A DNA stretch of 64,000 bases, taken from positions 10,140,525 through 10,204,524 of the forward strand of contig NC_092330.1 of assembly GCF_036785885.1 (NCBI RefSeq), read 5' to 3'. Position numbers and translations under genes: made by a program. Numbering within the stretch: the stretch's first letter is position 1; every line of letters begins with the position of its first letter. Source of the DNA: Coffea arabica (taxonomy: Eukaryota > Streptophyta > Magnoliopsida > Gentianales > Rubiaceae). Shown piece after piece: positions 32,820 through 43,627 of the stretch. The notes below the pieces were generated by a model. It had not been told where the DNA came from. It worked only from the letters and a program-made list of their open reading frames with translations, and ran no database searches.

Positions 32820-34307
32820 ATGGCTCCGTGCAGAATGCTGAACCAGATACCTCGGGAACTAACGGACTGGAAAAATGATATGACACATGAGGTGAAAAGA
32901 CTGTTCAAATATGTGGGATATTTACCGAGTCTTCTAAGCATAACCCCAAATGTTGCAATCATTCAAGCTCTACTTGGGTACTGGGATCCAGAAGGTTCTG
33001 TTTTTCGATTCGGTGAATGTGAACTAACACCAACTTTAGAAGAAATAGAAGGATTATTGCAGATACCTGGAAAAGGTTATCCTATGATATATCCAACTAA
33101 TGGAACAAGGGAACAGTTTTATAGGTTTTTGGGATTAAGGCAGGCTAGTATGAACCAACATCCGGATGCGAGATCATGCCCGTTAGAGTTTCTGTATGAA
33201 CGATTTGGAGAAAGAGGGTCCTATGAACAGTACCGAACCGATTTTTTTATAAGTAAGGAGCAATGGGTAGAGAAGCGAGTGCAAGCGTTTGGATTAGCTT
33301 TGATCAATTTGTTGTTGTTCCCGCAAAAGCATGGAAAGATCACATTTTTCACTATCAACATGGTTCAGAGCCTATTTTCAGGGATTAATGGAATGACCCC
33401 TACCTTGGTGCCTGTAATCATTGCCGACATCTTCACGGCCGCTACTGAATGTCAAAAGAAGAGAGGTTTCTTTTATGGGTCAAATTTGATACTCCAAATG
33501 TGGGCAATGGAGCATCTAGCGAAGAGAACGCTCAATCCTTTGGGATCTTGTCTCCCCGCAGAGAATTGGATCGAATCACACCGAGAAAGGGTCAAAAAGT
33601 ATTATCGAATTGCATCTCCGACTCAGTTTATTCAAGAGTTCGATAACCTGGCACCTGAGAAAATACAATGGGTTTTGGATTGGACGAAAGTTAGGGATCC
33701 GGCTTTCACGACTACCCAACACAGTTTTATCCCCCTAGCAGGCACCAATGGATTGGTCGCATATGTTCCGCAACGAGTCATGAGGCAATTCGGGTATCCG
33801 CAAAGAATTCCGATGATACAAGAGATTGAAAATATCAGACTCAACACAGTTGCTGAAAGTCGGAGCATGGTATTGGAAGCTTGGGGAAATCTTCTTAGTT
33901 TAGAGAACTTGCACTTGGATCAAGTCAACAAATTGGAACCTAAGATCATTTCAGAATATAATGAGTGGATCAAACTGACAGTCGAACAAGCAAGAGAGAA
34001 AGCACAGTCTGCTTCCGCTAGCCCTGAAGAACAGATAGACAAGCTAAAGAAAGAGCTCGAGGATTATCAATTACAACTTATAGTGGCCGACCATGCCCTG
34101 GAAGACGCCCGAGCACAATTAAAGTGGGAGACAAGAAAAACTGAAAAGTTGGAGAGAGCCCTGGATGCATTTGACAAAATTCGAGAAGGAATTCGGAAGC
34201 TTAGTATAGGAAGTTCTAGGGAGTCTCAACGTACTAGTTTAGCAAGGCATGAGGATTTTGTAAAAATGGTCAGTCGAACCATCAATGAAGCTGTACAAAA
34301 TGACTGA
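32820..34307 (+). CDS. Ogre ORF1, DUF7745/plant-mobile-domain-like protein
   Basis: An intact 495-residue frame lies upstream of gag. The N-terminal 300 residues carry motifs of the DUF7745/plant mobile domain group: IIQALLGYWDPE (about 45-56), FRFGECELTPTLEEIEGLL (about 61-79), and a KTIxF-like stretch near 180. A highly charged coiled-coil-like segment follows at about 385-465 (EEQIDKLKKELEDYQ, LERALDAFDKIREGI). Having an ORF before gag is the defining Ogre trait. Its role in the element is unknown; host relatives of this domain act in nuclear gene silencing or are themselves transposon-derived. I recognise the domain from memory, and the precise Pfam name could be off. Confidence 0.8.
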   Translation: MAPCRMLNQIPRELTDWKNDMTHEVKRLFKYVGYLPSLLSITPNVAIIQALLGYWDPEGSVFRFGECELTPTLEEIEGLLQIPGKGYPMIYPTNGTREQFYRFLGLRQASMNQHPDARSCPLEFLYERFGERGSYEQYRTDFFISKEQWVEKRVQAFGLALINLLLFPQKHGKITFFTINMVQSLFSGINGMTPTLVPVIIADIFTAATECQKKRGFFYGSNLILQMWAMEHLAKRTLNPLGSCLPAENWIESHRERVKKYYRIASPTQFIQEFDNLAPEKIQWVLDWTKVRDPAFTTTQHSFIPLAGTNGLVAYVPQRVMRQFGYPQRIPMIQEIENIRLNTVAESRSMVLEAWGNLLSLENLHLDQVNKLEPKIISEYNEWIKLTVEQAREKAQSASASPEEQIDKLKKELEDYQLQLIVADHALEDARAQLKWETRKTEKLERALDAFDKIREGIRKLSIGSSRESQRTSLARHEDFVKMVSRTINEAVQND

Positions 34308-34649
34308 ACTTGTCAGTGGTTAATGAGAATTTCTACTTGAATTTCTACATTCACTTACAGGTTTGAAATTGGAATTTTACCCCGAAGGTATTGCATCATG
34401 TTAGGCCGACCCTTGGCACAAAAAGGGCTCCCCATAGGACATGCATCCGAATTATTTAAATATCTACTAACTCATGTTTTTTTTCCTTTCTTTTTTTCTT
34501 TTTTCTTGAATAAATTACAGCAATTTGACAGAAAATCCAACCCTAAATGAGTTTCTTTTCCCCCCTATCAGGTATTTTTCACAATTGCTATCCAAAGAAG
34601 CCCCATCATCACCAGATCCCGAAGTAGAGCCTTGAGACAGTCTGTAAAC
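34308..34649 (+). other. Spacer between ORF1 and gag
   Basis: About 340 bp with T-rich runs at 34478-34506. The gag frame is open upstream to a TTG at 34632, but the first ATG is at 34650. Confidence 0.5.
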
Positions 34650-37600
34650 ATGAGTTCAGCGCCTGAAGCTTCGGAAAGATCTGCTATGGTTACATCACCA
34701 GACTTCACAGCATTGGGAGCTCAGTTAAATGAGGTACTTGGCAAGTTCAATGAGTTAAGTGCTGAAATGGCCGCACAAAGGCGTGTAATTGATCAGCTGG
34801 TCGCTAGCAACAATAGTGGTGGGGTCCCAAACGACCAAGAACCTATTGATAATCACCCACCTGCACAAGACTATCAACCACCCCACACATCCAATACCCA
34901 AACACCTTTCTTTCCTCCTTGCGCTAACCCACTTGAAAATACCTTCACCCGACTAAATTCAGACTTTTCCTATATGCATCCGAATTATGTATTGGTGAAC
35001 CCAACCAGTAGTCAAATCCCTCAAACCCATCCACAAACCAATCTGAACATTCCCCCCAACCCTCAGGGACCCCACCACCATACTGCAGAGCCTTTTGTAC
35101 TGGATACTGGATCTCAAGGGAAGGCGGCGATGGAAGAACAACCTACACCCATTGATAAAGATTTGTTAAGAAGGTTGGACCGATTCGATGATTTTATGAG
35201 AAAGAATCAAGGGTTGAGCAGGCATGGTGGTTTGGACTATGATGAATTATGTCTTTTCCCAGATATTCAGCTACCGTTGGGATTCAAAACCCCTAAATTC
35301 AGCAAGTATGATGGAACTGGAAATCCTAAGACGCACCTCAAAATGTTTGCCAACAAGTTAGGTAAACCTGTGGATGATGAGAGTTTGCCTATGCGTCTAT
35401 TTCCGGAAAGTTTGGAGGGAGATGCTCTAGATTGGTATTCAAATTTGAAGTCTGAAGAGGTCAAAACCTGGTTGGATCTATCAACTGCTTTTGTGAAGCA
35501 GTATGAATTTAACTGTGAGTTGGCACCAACACGAACCACACTGGAGGGTACGAAAAGAAAGCCGTCGGAAGATCACAAGACCTACGCAAAACGGTGGAGA
35601 AAGTTAGCTGCCAAAGTGGAGCCTCCTATGACTGAGGAGGAGATTGTTCGTACTTTCATCAAGGCTCACGATCCACCCTATTTTGAAGAGATCTTTCGCA
35701 TGACTGGAAGTCCATTTGCTGCTATCATTAACAAATTGGAGGAGTATGATGAATTTGTCAAAGCAGGAAAGATTGTTAATGTGTCTGCATTAAAGTTGCA
35801 ATTAGATGCTCTACAAAATCAAAGCAACAATGGGAAAAAACCCCCATTCAAGAAGAAAGAAGGAGAAACTGCTTTTATATGGGATCAGGGCCCGTCTTTC
35901 AGACCCAAAAACCATCCCACCTATTATTTTCCTTACCCGTATTACACCAATCCTCAACCAGTCTACCACACCACTACCCAATTCCATCATTCTCGACCAA
36001 ATCATTTGAATACCTCGCCCTTACCTCCAACTCCACAACCTGTTTTTCAAAATCACTCTCGTCCCATTTACCATTCCAGACCAACCCTGCAAAACAATAA
36101 CCCTTCTCAAAATCCTTTGCAAACCAGTGGAATTCAAACTCAGAGGCAATTTCGAACCTTCACCAACTTGGGCCGACCTATTGATCAGTTGTATGAGCAA
36201 TTAAAAGCAGCTGGAAAAATTGGCACTGTTCCTCCCAAAATCTATCCTAGAGGTCCTCCTGCCGGTTATGATCCGCATGTAATCTGTGCTTATCATTCTG
36301 GAAGTCCAGGTCATACCACTGGCAATTGTTGGGCTTTAAAACATAAAATTCAGGACATGATTGACTCTGGAGACATCCTTCTCAGAAGAAAGGGAGAGCA
36401 GGGACCAAATGTTAGTAAGAATCCTCTTCCTGAGCATGGGAGCACTGTGGGGGTTATCATTGCTGATGAAGATTTTGTCGACCCCAGTCAGTACATTGTA
36501 GATGAAACTGAAGTAGTTGGCGTGATGGAGACTGACCATGCGGAGATGAGGAAACTACTGTTTGTTAAAGAGTCCATAACTAAGGATAGTGCTGAGAAAA
36601 AATTAAAATCTTTTGTGTTTGAGAAAGATGAGCCGTTTATGGTAGAAGGAGGGCCTTCCGAGGTTGACAATTCTGAGGTTCCTTTTATTTTGGATCTTCC
36701 TTCTTTTGAATGGGATATATCAGAGCCTGCCATTCTCGAATTTCCAGAGCAAATGCCTGTCAATAACTTGCAAGAGGTACCATGGAACTACGAGGAGCCC
36801 AGTCTGTTAATTGGGGGTAAAGATTGTTTGAAGGAAGATATATCTACTATTACTAGATCTGGAAAAATTGTGGGAAACTCCGATATTGATGTTCAATCCA
36901 GGGCCAAAGTTAAATCTCCAACACCCAAGCCTCGTGTGTCTGAAAATGAAGCTGTAGATTTTCTGAAAATGCTGAAAAGAAGCGAGTACAAAATAGTGGA
37001 GCAGTTGGATAGGATGCCTGCTCAGATTTCTTTTTTGAATCTTCTCTTGACTTCCGAGCTGCACAGAGAAGCATTGCTCAAAATTCTGAACGAAGCTCAA
37101 GTCCTTAAAGATATTCCGGTGGATAAATTTTCTAACATTGTGGGGAATGTACTTGCCGCTAATCATATTACCTTCTCCGATGATGATCTGACTGCAGAAG
37201 GGATCGGGCATAACAGAGCTTTGTATATATCGGTCCGTTGCAATGGAAAGCTGTTGCCGAGGGTTTTAGTGGATAATGGGTCAGCGTTGAATATCTGTCC
37301 ATGGAACACTCTCACCAAGCTTGGATTTCTTGATATTAAACTCCGTCCATCTGCAACTGTGGTTCGAGGATTTGATGGTTCAAGGAGGGAATCTATGGGT
37401 GAAGCAGATCTCGTATTGGAGATAGGCCCTGCTCAATTCCAAGTTACTTGCCAAGTCATGGATTTCTCCAGTGTTTACAACATTTTACTTGGAAGACCTT
37501 GGATACATGCTTCCAATTCAGTGCCATCTTCTCTGCATCAAATGTTGAGGTTTATTACGAATGATCAACTCATTACTGTATTTGCTGAGGATGACTGTAC

Positions 37601-38162
37601 CATGATCATTGATGCAAAATTCAAAGGTGAAGACAGAAAAGGGACTCCAATTTCATCTCATCATGTTGCTGACATAGTCTCTGTAGGATGGGCATCTAGG
37701 GATAAGTCGTTCACTCAATCAGATTTGCCAGAGGCCAGTATTATGATGGCTAGGGAGATGATCCGAGGCGGATACGAAATAGGAAAAGGTCTTGGGAGGG
37801 AATTGCAAGGAATTTTGGAGCCAATAGAGATCCCGACGCAGAAGGATACATTTGGACTGGGATTTCATCCAACTGCTAAGGATAGAAAGGAAATGCAAGC
37901 TCGGAAACAAGCCGAAAAGAAGGGCAAGCAAACTGCCTTATATATCCCTCCGCTATATCACATTTTTCCTCGTCCATCGGAGGTGATTATGCCTGAAACG
38001 AAGAATCCTGTGGAGGAGATTGAAGTGGACCTGTCTCAGCTATTTGTCGGGGCTACTTGTGAGGAGGAGCCATCGGAGAATGCAGAATTTTTGCCAATTA
38101 CCAAAGGAGCTATTCAGAATTGGACTGCTGATTATCTTCCCTCTCGAAGGGAATTTCGGTAA
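34650..38162 (+). CDS. Ogre-like gag-protease with G-patch
   Basis: This 1170-residue polyprotein begins at ATG 34650 (MSSAPEASERS). In order it has a coiled-coil-like start and a Pro/Gln-rich stretch. The retrotransposon gag domain spans 35330-35790 (DALDWYSNL, TYAKRWRKLA). Next come a second Pro/His-rich linker and a zinc-knuckle-like CAYHSGSPGHTTGNCW at about 36283. An aspartic protease follows with LVDNGSALN at about 37267 and ILLGRPWIH at about 37483. A G-patch-like segment (GYEIGKGLGRELQG) sits at about 37770. Gag packages the RNA and the protease cleaves the polyprotein. The unspliced message stops at 38160-38162. Splicing out 38159-38464 would fuse this frame to pol. The frame is intact. 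Confidence 0.93.
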   Translation: MSSAPEASERSAMVTSPDFTALGAQLNEVLGKFNELSAEMAAQRRVIDQLVASNNSGGVPNDQEPIDNHPPAQDYQPPHTSNTQTPFFPPCANPLENTFTRLNSDFSYMHPNYVLVNPTSSQIPQTHPQTNLNIPPNPQGPHHHTAEPFVLDTGSQGKAAMEEQPTPIDKDLLRRLDRFDDFMRKNQGLSRHGGLDYDELCLFPDIQLPLGFKTPKFSKYDGTGNPKTHLKMFANKLGKPVDDESLPMRLFPESLEGDALDWYSNLKSEEVKTWLDLSTAFVKQYEFNCELAPTRTTLEGTKRKPSEDHKTYAKRWRKLAAKVEPPMTEEEIVRTFIKAHDPPYFEEIFRMTGSPFAAIINKLEEYDEFVKAGKIVNVSALKLQLDALQNQSNNGKKPPFKKKEGETAFIWDQGPSFRPKNHPTYYFPYPYYTNPQPVYHTTTQFHHSRPNHLNTSPLPPTPQPVFQNHSRPIYHSRPTLQNNNPSQNPLQTSGIQTQRQFRTFTNLGRPIDQLYEQLKAAGKIGTVPPKIYPRGPPAGYDPHVICAYHSGSPGHTTGNCWALKHKIQDMIDSGDILLRRKGEQGPNVSKNPLPEHGSTVGVIIADEDFVDPSQYIVDETEVVGVMETDHAEMRKLLFVKESITKDSAEKKLKSFVFEKDEPFMVEGGPSEVDNSEVPFILDLPSFEWDISEPAILEFPEQMPVNNLQEVPWNYEEPSLLIGGKDCLKEDISTITRSGKIVGNSDIDVQSRAKVKSPTPKPRVSENEAVDFLKMLKRSEYKIVEQLDRMPAQISFLNLLLTSELHREALLKILNEAQVLKDIPVDKFSNIVGNVLAANHITFSDDDLTAEGIGHNRALYISVRCNGKLLPRVLVDNGSALNICPWNTLTKLGFLDIKLRPSATVVRGFDGSRRESMGEADLVLEIGPAQFQVTCQVMDFSSVYNILLGRPWIHASNSVPSSLHQMLRFITNDQLITVFAEDDCTMIIDAKFKGEDRKGTPISSHHVADIVSVGWASRDKSFTQSDLPEASIMMAREMIRGGYEIGKGLGRELQGILEPIEIPTQKDTFGLGFHPTAKDRKEMQARKQAEKKGKQTALYIPPLYHIFPRPSEVIMPETKNPVEEIEVDLSQLFVGATCEEEPSENAEFLPITKGAIQNWTADYLPSRREFR

Positions 38163-38464
38163 ATTTAAGGGGATTGTCTTTTGTCTAGATCACATCCAGA
38201 TAGGACAGTAGTCTGGATCTTTTGTTAAAAGAAATTGCTTTCATCTTTTAAACCTTTATTCTTGTTTCAGTTAATATAACTTGCTTTGTTCAAGAAAATT
38301 GCTGAAACGAAAATAAAGGTTTGGGTTAAATATGTCTTTAAATAGCAATCATGTCTGTATATTTATCTTTTTGTGAAGTCACGATGCTTTTTGAATTTAA
38401 TGAAATGAAAGGCTTCTCCAGTATTTGCTATTTGTTTATTACTTATGTTCTATTCTATTTTCAG
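38159..38464 (+). other. Ogre intron between protease and reverse transcriptase
   Basis: The donor is GTAAAT at 38159 and the acceptor TTTTCAG ends at 38464, giving 306 bp. Joining leaves the reading frame open across the junction, while the unspliced form ends at the TAA at 38160. Ogre elements are known for a partially spliced intron at this position, which sets the gag-pro to gag-pro-pol ratio. The boundaries are inferred from consensus sites and frame. Confidence 0.78.
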
Positions 38465-41400
38465 ATGGCCACAAATAAAATCTTTTGACCCTTTGGATGT
38501 CACCATTTTGGAATTCGATGGCTGCAACCTCGATATCTCTCATGAACTTGAAATCATGCAATCTGAAATTCAAAGCGAGAGCGATATTGAGGAAGAATTT
38601 GAGTCTATTTCAAGGGATTTAAAACAGTATGAAGAGAAACCCAAACCCAACTTAGAAGAAACAGAAATCATCAATATTGGCACGAAGACGGAGGTTAAAG
38701 AAGTTAAAGTCAGCATTCATTTGAATAGGAAACAAAAGGAGGAAATGATTGAATTCTTAATGCTTTTTCAAGATGTGTTCGCATGGTCATACGATGATAT
38801 GCCAGGAATCTCTACAGACATAGTGGTTCACAGGTTGCCAACCGATCCAAATTTTTTACCTGTAAAGCAGAAGCCACGTAAATTCAAACCATAAATGAGT
38901 CTCCAAATAAAGGAACAAATTGTGAAGCAGCTCAATGCTAAGATAATCATGGTGTCTCATTATCCCATCTGGTTGTCGAATCCTGTGCCAGTGCCTAAGA
39001 AATCTGGGGAGGTGCGAGTATGTGTTGATTACAGAGATCTGAATAAGGCCAGTCCGAAAGACGATTTTCCTTTGCCAAACATTCATATTCTTTTGGACAA
39101 TACTGCTGGACACGAAATTGAATCTTTTGGTGATTGTTTTGCTGGGTATCATCAAATTTTAATGGCAGAAGAAGACAGAGAGAAAACCTCTTTTATCACC
39201 CCATGGGGAACTTTTTGTTATAGAGTGATGCCTTTCGGGTTGAAGAATGCTGGAGCCACTTATCAGAGGACCATGACTACCCTGTTCCATGACATGATTC
39301 ACAAAGAGATGGAGGTCTATGTGGATGATATCATAATTAAATCCAAGAAGGTTGAGAACCATTTGGTTGATTTAAAGAAGCTGTTTGAAAGATTGAGGAA
39401 GTATAATTTGAAGTTGAACCCTGCAAAATGTGCTTTTGGAGCTCCGGCTGGTAAATTATTGGGTTTTATTGTCAGCAAAAAGGGTATAGAGATAGATCCT
39501 GCGAAAATAAAAGCAATTCGAGATATGCCCATTCCAAAAAGTCAAAAAGATGTGAAGAGTTTTCTTGGAAAGATCAATTTCATTGGCCGATTCATTGCAC
39601 AGTTAACCTCTACCTGTGAGCCTTTGTTCAAACTGTTGAAAAAGAATGCGCCGATGGATTGGAATGAAGATTGTCAGCAAGCTTTTGATAAGATTAAGAA
39701 TTATTTGTTAAATCCTCCGGTCTTAGTGCCACCTCAGCCAGGGAGACCTCTGATTATGTATTTGTCTGTTCTTGATGAGGCTGTTGGATGTGTTCTGGGA
39801 CAGCATGACGAGTCTGGGAGAAAGGAACAAGCCATCTACTATCTGAGTAAGAAATTTACAGCATATGAGGCCAACTATTCTTTCCTTGAGAGAAGTTGTT
39901 GTGCTTTAGCATGGGCAGCTCAGAAGTTGAGACATTATTTGCTCGGTTATACCACTTACCTGATTTCCCGTTCCGATCCTCTGAAATACCTGTTGGAAAA
40001 GTCGATGCCCACGGGACGTATGGCTAAGTGGCAAATGATCCTTTCCGAATTCGATATTGTCTTCACAACACAAAAGGCAGTCAAGGGTCAAGTTATAGCA
40101 GATCATTTGGCAGAAAATCCAAGAGATGATGATTACCAACCATTGCATACCTACTTTCCTGATGAAGAAATTCTATTCGTTGGAGCAGTTGAGAACATGA
40201 GTGAGCAGCATCCTGGATGGAGGTTATTTTTCGATGGTGCATCAAACTCTTTTGGAGCTGGAATTGGAGCAGTTTTAGTGTCGCCTGAAGGGAAACATTA
40301 TCCTGCTACTGCCAAATTACAGTTTCCGTGTACTAACAACATGGCTGAGTATGAAGCTTGTATTTTTGGATTGAAAATGGCATTGGACATGGAGATCAAA
40401 GATCTGATAGCATTCAGTGATTCCGATTTACTTGTGCACCAGACGCTTAAACAGTGGGTAACTCGGGATTCAAAAATTATGTTGTATCATTGTAACTTGC
40501 TTAGTTTGGCTAGCAAATTCAGGAATTTGGAACTCAGACATATTCCCCGCACTCGTAATGCCTTTGCTGATGCTTTAGCTACTCTGTCTTCGATGATCCA
40601 ACATCCAGATGAGCTGGTGATTGAACCTATACATATCCAACTTCAGAATAGGCCAGCGCATTGTCTGGTTACAGAAAGGGTCACTGATAGTCGCTCCTGG
40701 TACAAGGATATTAAGGAATTCATGAAAACGGGATCTTACCCTCCTGATACTGATTCTGTTGCAAAAAGTTTCTTACGCAGGATGTCAGCAAGATTTTTCT
40801 TGAATGGAGAAGTGCTGTATAAGAAAACATCTGATTTGGGCCTTTTGAGATGCATCAATGAAGAGGAAGCCGATTATATGATGAAAGAAGTGCATAGTGG
40901 GGTTTGTGGGCCACACATGAATGGGCATCTACTGGCTAAGAAGATCATGAGAACAGGATATTTTTGGCTTACCATGGAGCATGACTGTGTAGATTTTGTT
41001 AGAAAGTGTGTTAAGTGTCAAATGCATGGTGATGTTATACGTGCTCCTCCTACAGAATTGCATAGTATGACTGCTCCATGGCCATGTTCGATCTGGGGAA
41101 TGGATGTAATCGGAACTATTGATCCTCCTGCTTCAAATGGGCATCGATTCATTTTAGTGGCAATTGAATATTTCACCAAGTGGGTTGAGGCCGCGTCCTA
41201 TAAGCACGTGACTAAGAAAGTGGTGTCGGATTTCTTGAGAAATAATATCATCTGTCGTTTTGGGGTACCAGAGACGCTGATCACTGATAATGCCAAAAAC
41301 CTCAACAATGATATGGTGGATGGATTATGTGAACAGTTCAAGATCAGACATCGAAATTCTGCTATTTATAGGCCTCAGATGAATGGAGCCGTTGAAGCCG

Positions 41401-41945
41401 CAAATAAAAATTTGAAAAAGATTATCCGTAAGATGACTGAAGCACACCGGGATTGGCATGAGAAGCTGCCTTATGCACTAATGGCATACAGAACTACCAT
41501 CAGAACTTCTACTGGTGCAACTCCTTACTCTCTTATGTATGGAATGGAAGCAGTCCTGCCTGCAGAAGTTGAAATTCCTTCCTTGCGCATTCTGATGGAA
41601 GCTCAGATAAAAGAAGCTGAATGGGTCAGAGAACGTCAGGAGCAGTTGTCTCTGATTGATGAAAAGAGGTTGAATGCCGTGTGTCATGGACAATGTTATC
41701 AGCGACGAATGGCTCGGGCTTACAACAAAAAAGTCAAGCCCCGCTTATTTGAAGTTGGAGATAAGGTTTTGAAACGGATTCTTCCAATGCAAGATGAGGC
41801 TAAAGGGAAGTTTGCTCCCAATTGGCAAGGACCATTCATTATTAAAAAAGTGCTATCCGGAGGAGCGCTTATTCTTATGGAAATGGACGGTCAAGTTTTT
41901 CCCCAACCAATCAATGCAGACATGTGCAAAAAGTTTTTCATTTGA
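38465..41945 (+). pseudogene. Ogre-like pol: reverse transcriptase, two RNase H domains, integrase; one nonsense codon
   Basis: The frame enters at 38465 and runs to a TAA at 38892-38894, immediately before an ATG (38895). From there it is open for 1016 residues. Domains after 38895: reverse transcriptase (VDYRDLNKASPKDDFPL near 39025, MPFGLKNAGATYQR near 39230, catalytic YVDD at 39318-39329); Gypsy-type RNase H (about 39720-40120); and a second, archaeal-like RNase H (FFDGASNSFGAGIG near 40230, NNMAEYEAC near 40340, DALATLSS near 40570). The integrase has a zinc-binding region near 40920-41020 and a catalytic core with D at WGMDVIG, D at ITDNAKN and E at GAVEAANKN. Two RNase H domains mark the Tat lineage. 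The stop lies where relatives read KFKPD followed by MSLQIKE. It blocks a continuous polyprotein unless read through or re-initiated. Confidence 0.93.
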
Positions 41946-42567
41946 AGAAAAAAAAAAAAAAAAAAAAACACTGCAAGAGACGGATTTCAGGCATACTTCC
42001 TCTCATTTTTCCATTTCGATATTCTACCCCTAATTTTTCTTCTTTCCTTTTGACTTTTCATAACCATTTTCCTTTTCGCTTGGTTGTCCCTTAAGATCAC
42101 TAACCCCATACTGGGGCAATTCGTTTCTTAAAAAAAGAGAGAAAAAAAATAAATAAAAAATAAAAAAAAAAGAGAGAGAAAATAGAGATTCTGTCAGAAT
42201 TAAACTGGGACAAATTTTATCTCTTTCTCACCCTAGATCGGGGTAAGTTTTGAAAGAATGCTATCTCAAATGATTGCAAACCCATCATATGATCCGCTGT
42301 CAAGCCTTTCAAGCCTTAACCTTTCCTTTGCTACTCTATCCGATCCTAATCACAAGAACCAAAATTGCCGAATTTCGTCTTTTGCAGTACTTTGAAAAAA
42401 AAAAAAAAATTTCAACTAGCAAATGATGTAAATACAAACTTTTCTGAAACATGTCAGAGAAGATTGTCTCACTGATGCTACTCATTATCAGAGTATGACT
42501 GCAATGATACAGTTGGGATTAAACTTGTCTTGTCTATGTCTCTGGGTGAAAACCTGAAAGGGCACCT

Positions 42568-42598
<31 letters not shown>

Positions 42599-43627
42599 CA
42601 AAACAAAAACAAAAAAAAAAGAAAAAAAGAAAAAAAATTGAAAATGAAAAGGGTGGGGGTAACCTTAGTGAAAACCCGAAAGGGCGCTGAGGTAGGGTTT
42701 TGGAGTACAAGAGAATCAGCGGCAGAGAAGAAGATGTTGAGGTCTGAAAGCTGGTGACTATGTTGATTTGGGTCTCGTTTATACTGTTGTTCTTTTGCCG
42801 ACAATGAATTCCAAAATGGATGACTACGAAAGGGTCAGATGGAACATTTTTCCTCATCAAAGGCCATCCTCTAAATACGAATCCAAATTTTGATCCTTGG
42901 GTCTGTATTCAAAAATTCAACAATTTTGTTTTACTATTCTATTTGCAATTTATTTATTCTGTATCATTACTTATTTTACATTAGCATTATTGCATAATAT
43001 TTTTTTTTATTTTTAATTAATTGTTTAATGTTTCTCATTCTTTGGGTCTTATTCAAAAGACAATCCCTTATAATTTATCCCACGGAAGTCATGAAATCGA
43101 AAGTCCTGTGATAATAAAGTACTGTCAGTTGACATTCAACAGTTGCAAGGATTTTGAAGGGGATTACCGACCGAACCTAAGGGAGCGATTTGGCGATACT
43201 GAAACTCATGTTTACATGGTTCTCAAGGCGAATGGATCACATGGTGGCGGCAGTATCTTCATTACCACTGTTTCGTTTCTTCCTTTTTTGCAGGAAATTA
43301 TGTGACACAATACTGGCTTAATTAAACATGATTCACACTGAGGCAAACGGTAAAAGGACTGAGCTCCAAGTGTTGCTATACATTTCCGAAAAAAAAAAAA
43401 AATCATCATTATTCCCTTCCTTTTAAAGTTTGAAAAATCAAAAGAGTTGCAAGTCCGCCAAGTAAGTTTTCTTGGTTTATTACTACTTGAGCAACATGCA
43501 TTTTAATCTTTCAGTTTGATGGTATTGAACTTGCATTTTAATTTCTTTCAGTGTTTAATTGGGCTCGGGTCAATCCCACCAATCTGTTAAAAAAAAAAAA
43601 AAAAAAAAATCAAATCAGAAGATCATA
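41946..43627 (+). other. Ogre-like 3' untranslated region, proximal part
   Basis: Contains several long poly(A) runs (41947-41968, 42398-42409, 42572-42598, 43390-43402, 43588-43608) and A/G-rich stretches. Frames here are lysine-rich artefacts. A GTGAAAACC-GAAAGGGC motif occurs twice, near 42546 and 42669. Confidence 0.6.

Noticed and set aside
42530-42860. Poly-lysine and poly-phenylalanine open frames
   Set aside because: Produced by a long poly(A) run in the retrotransposon 3' untranslated region.
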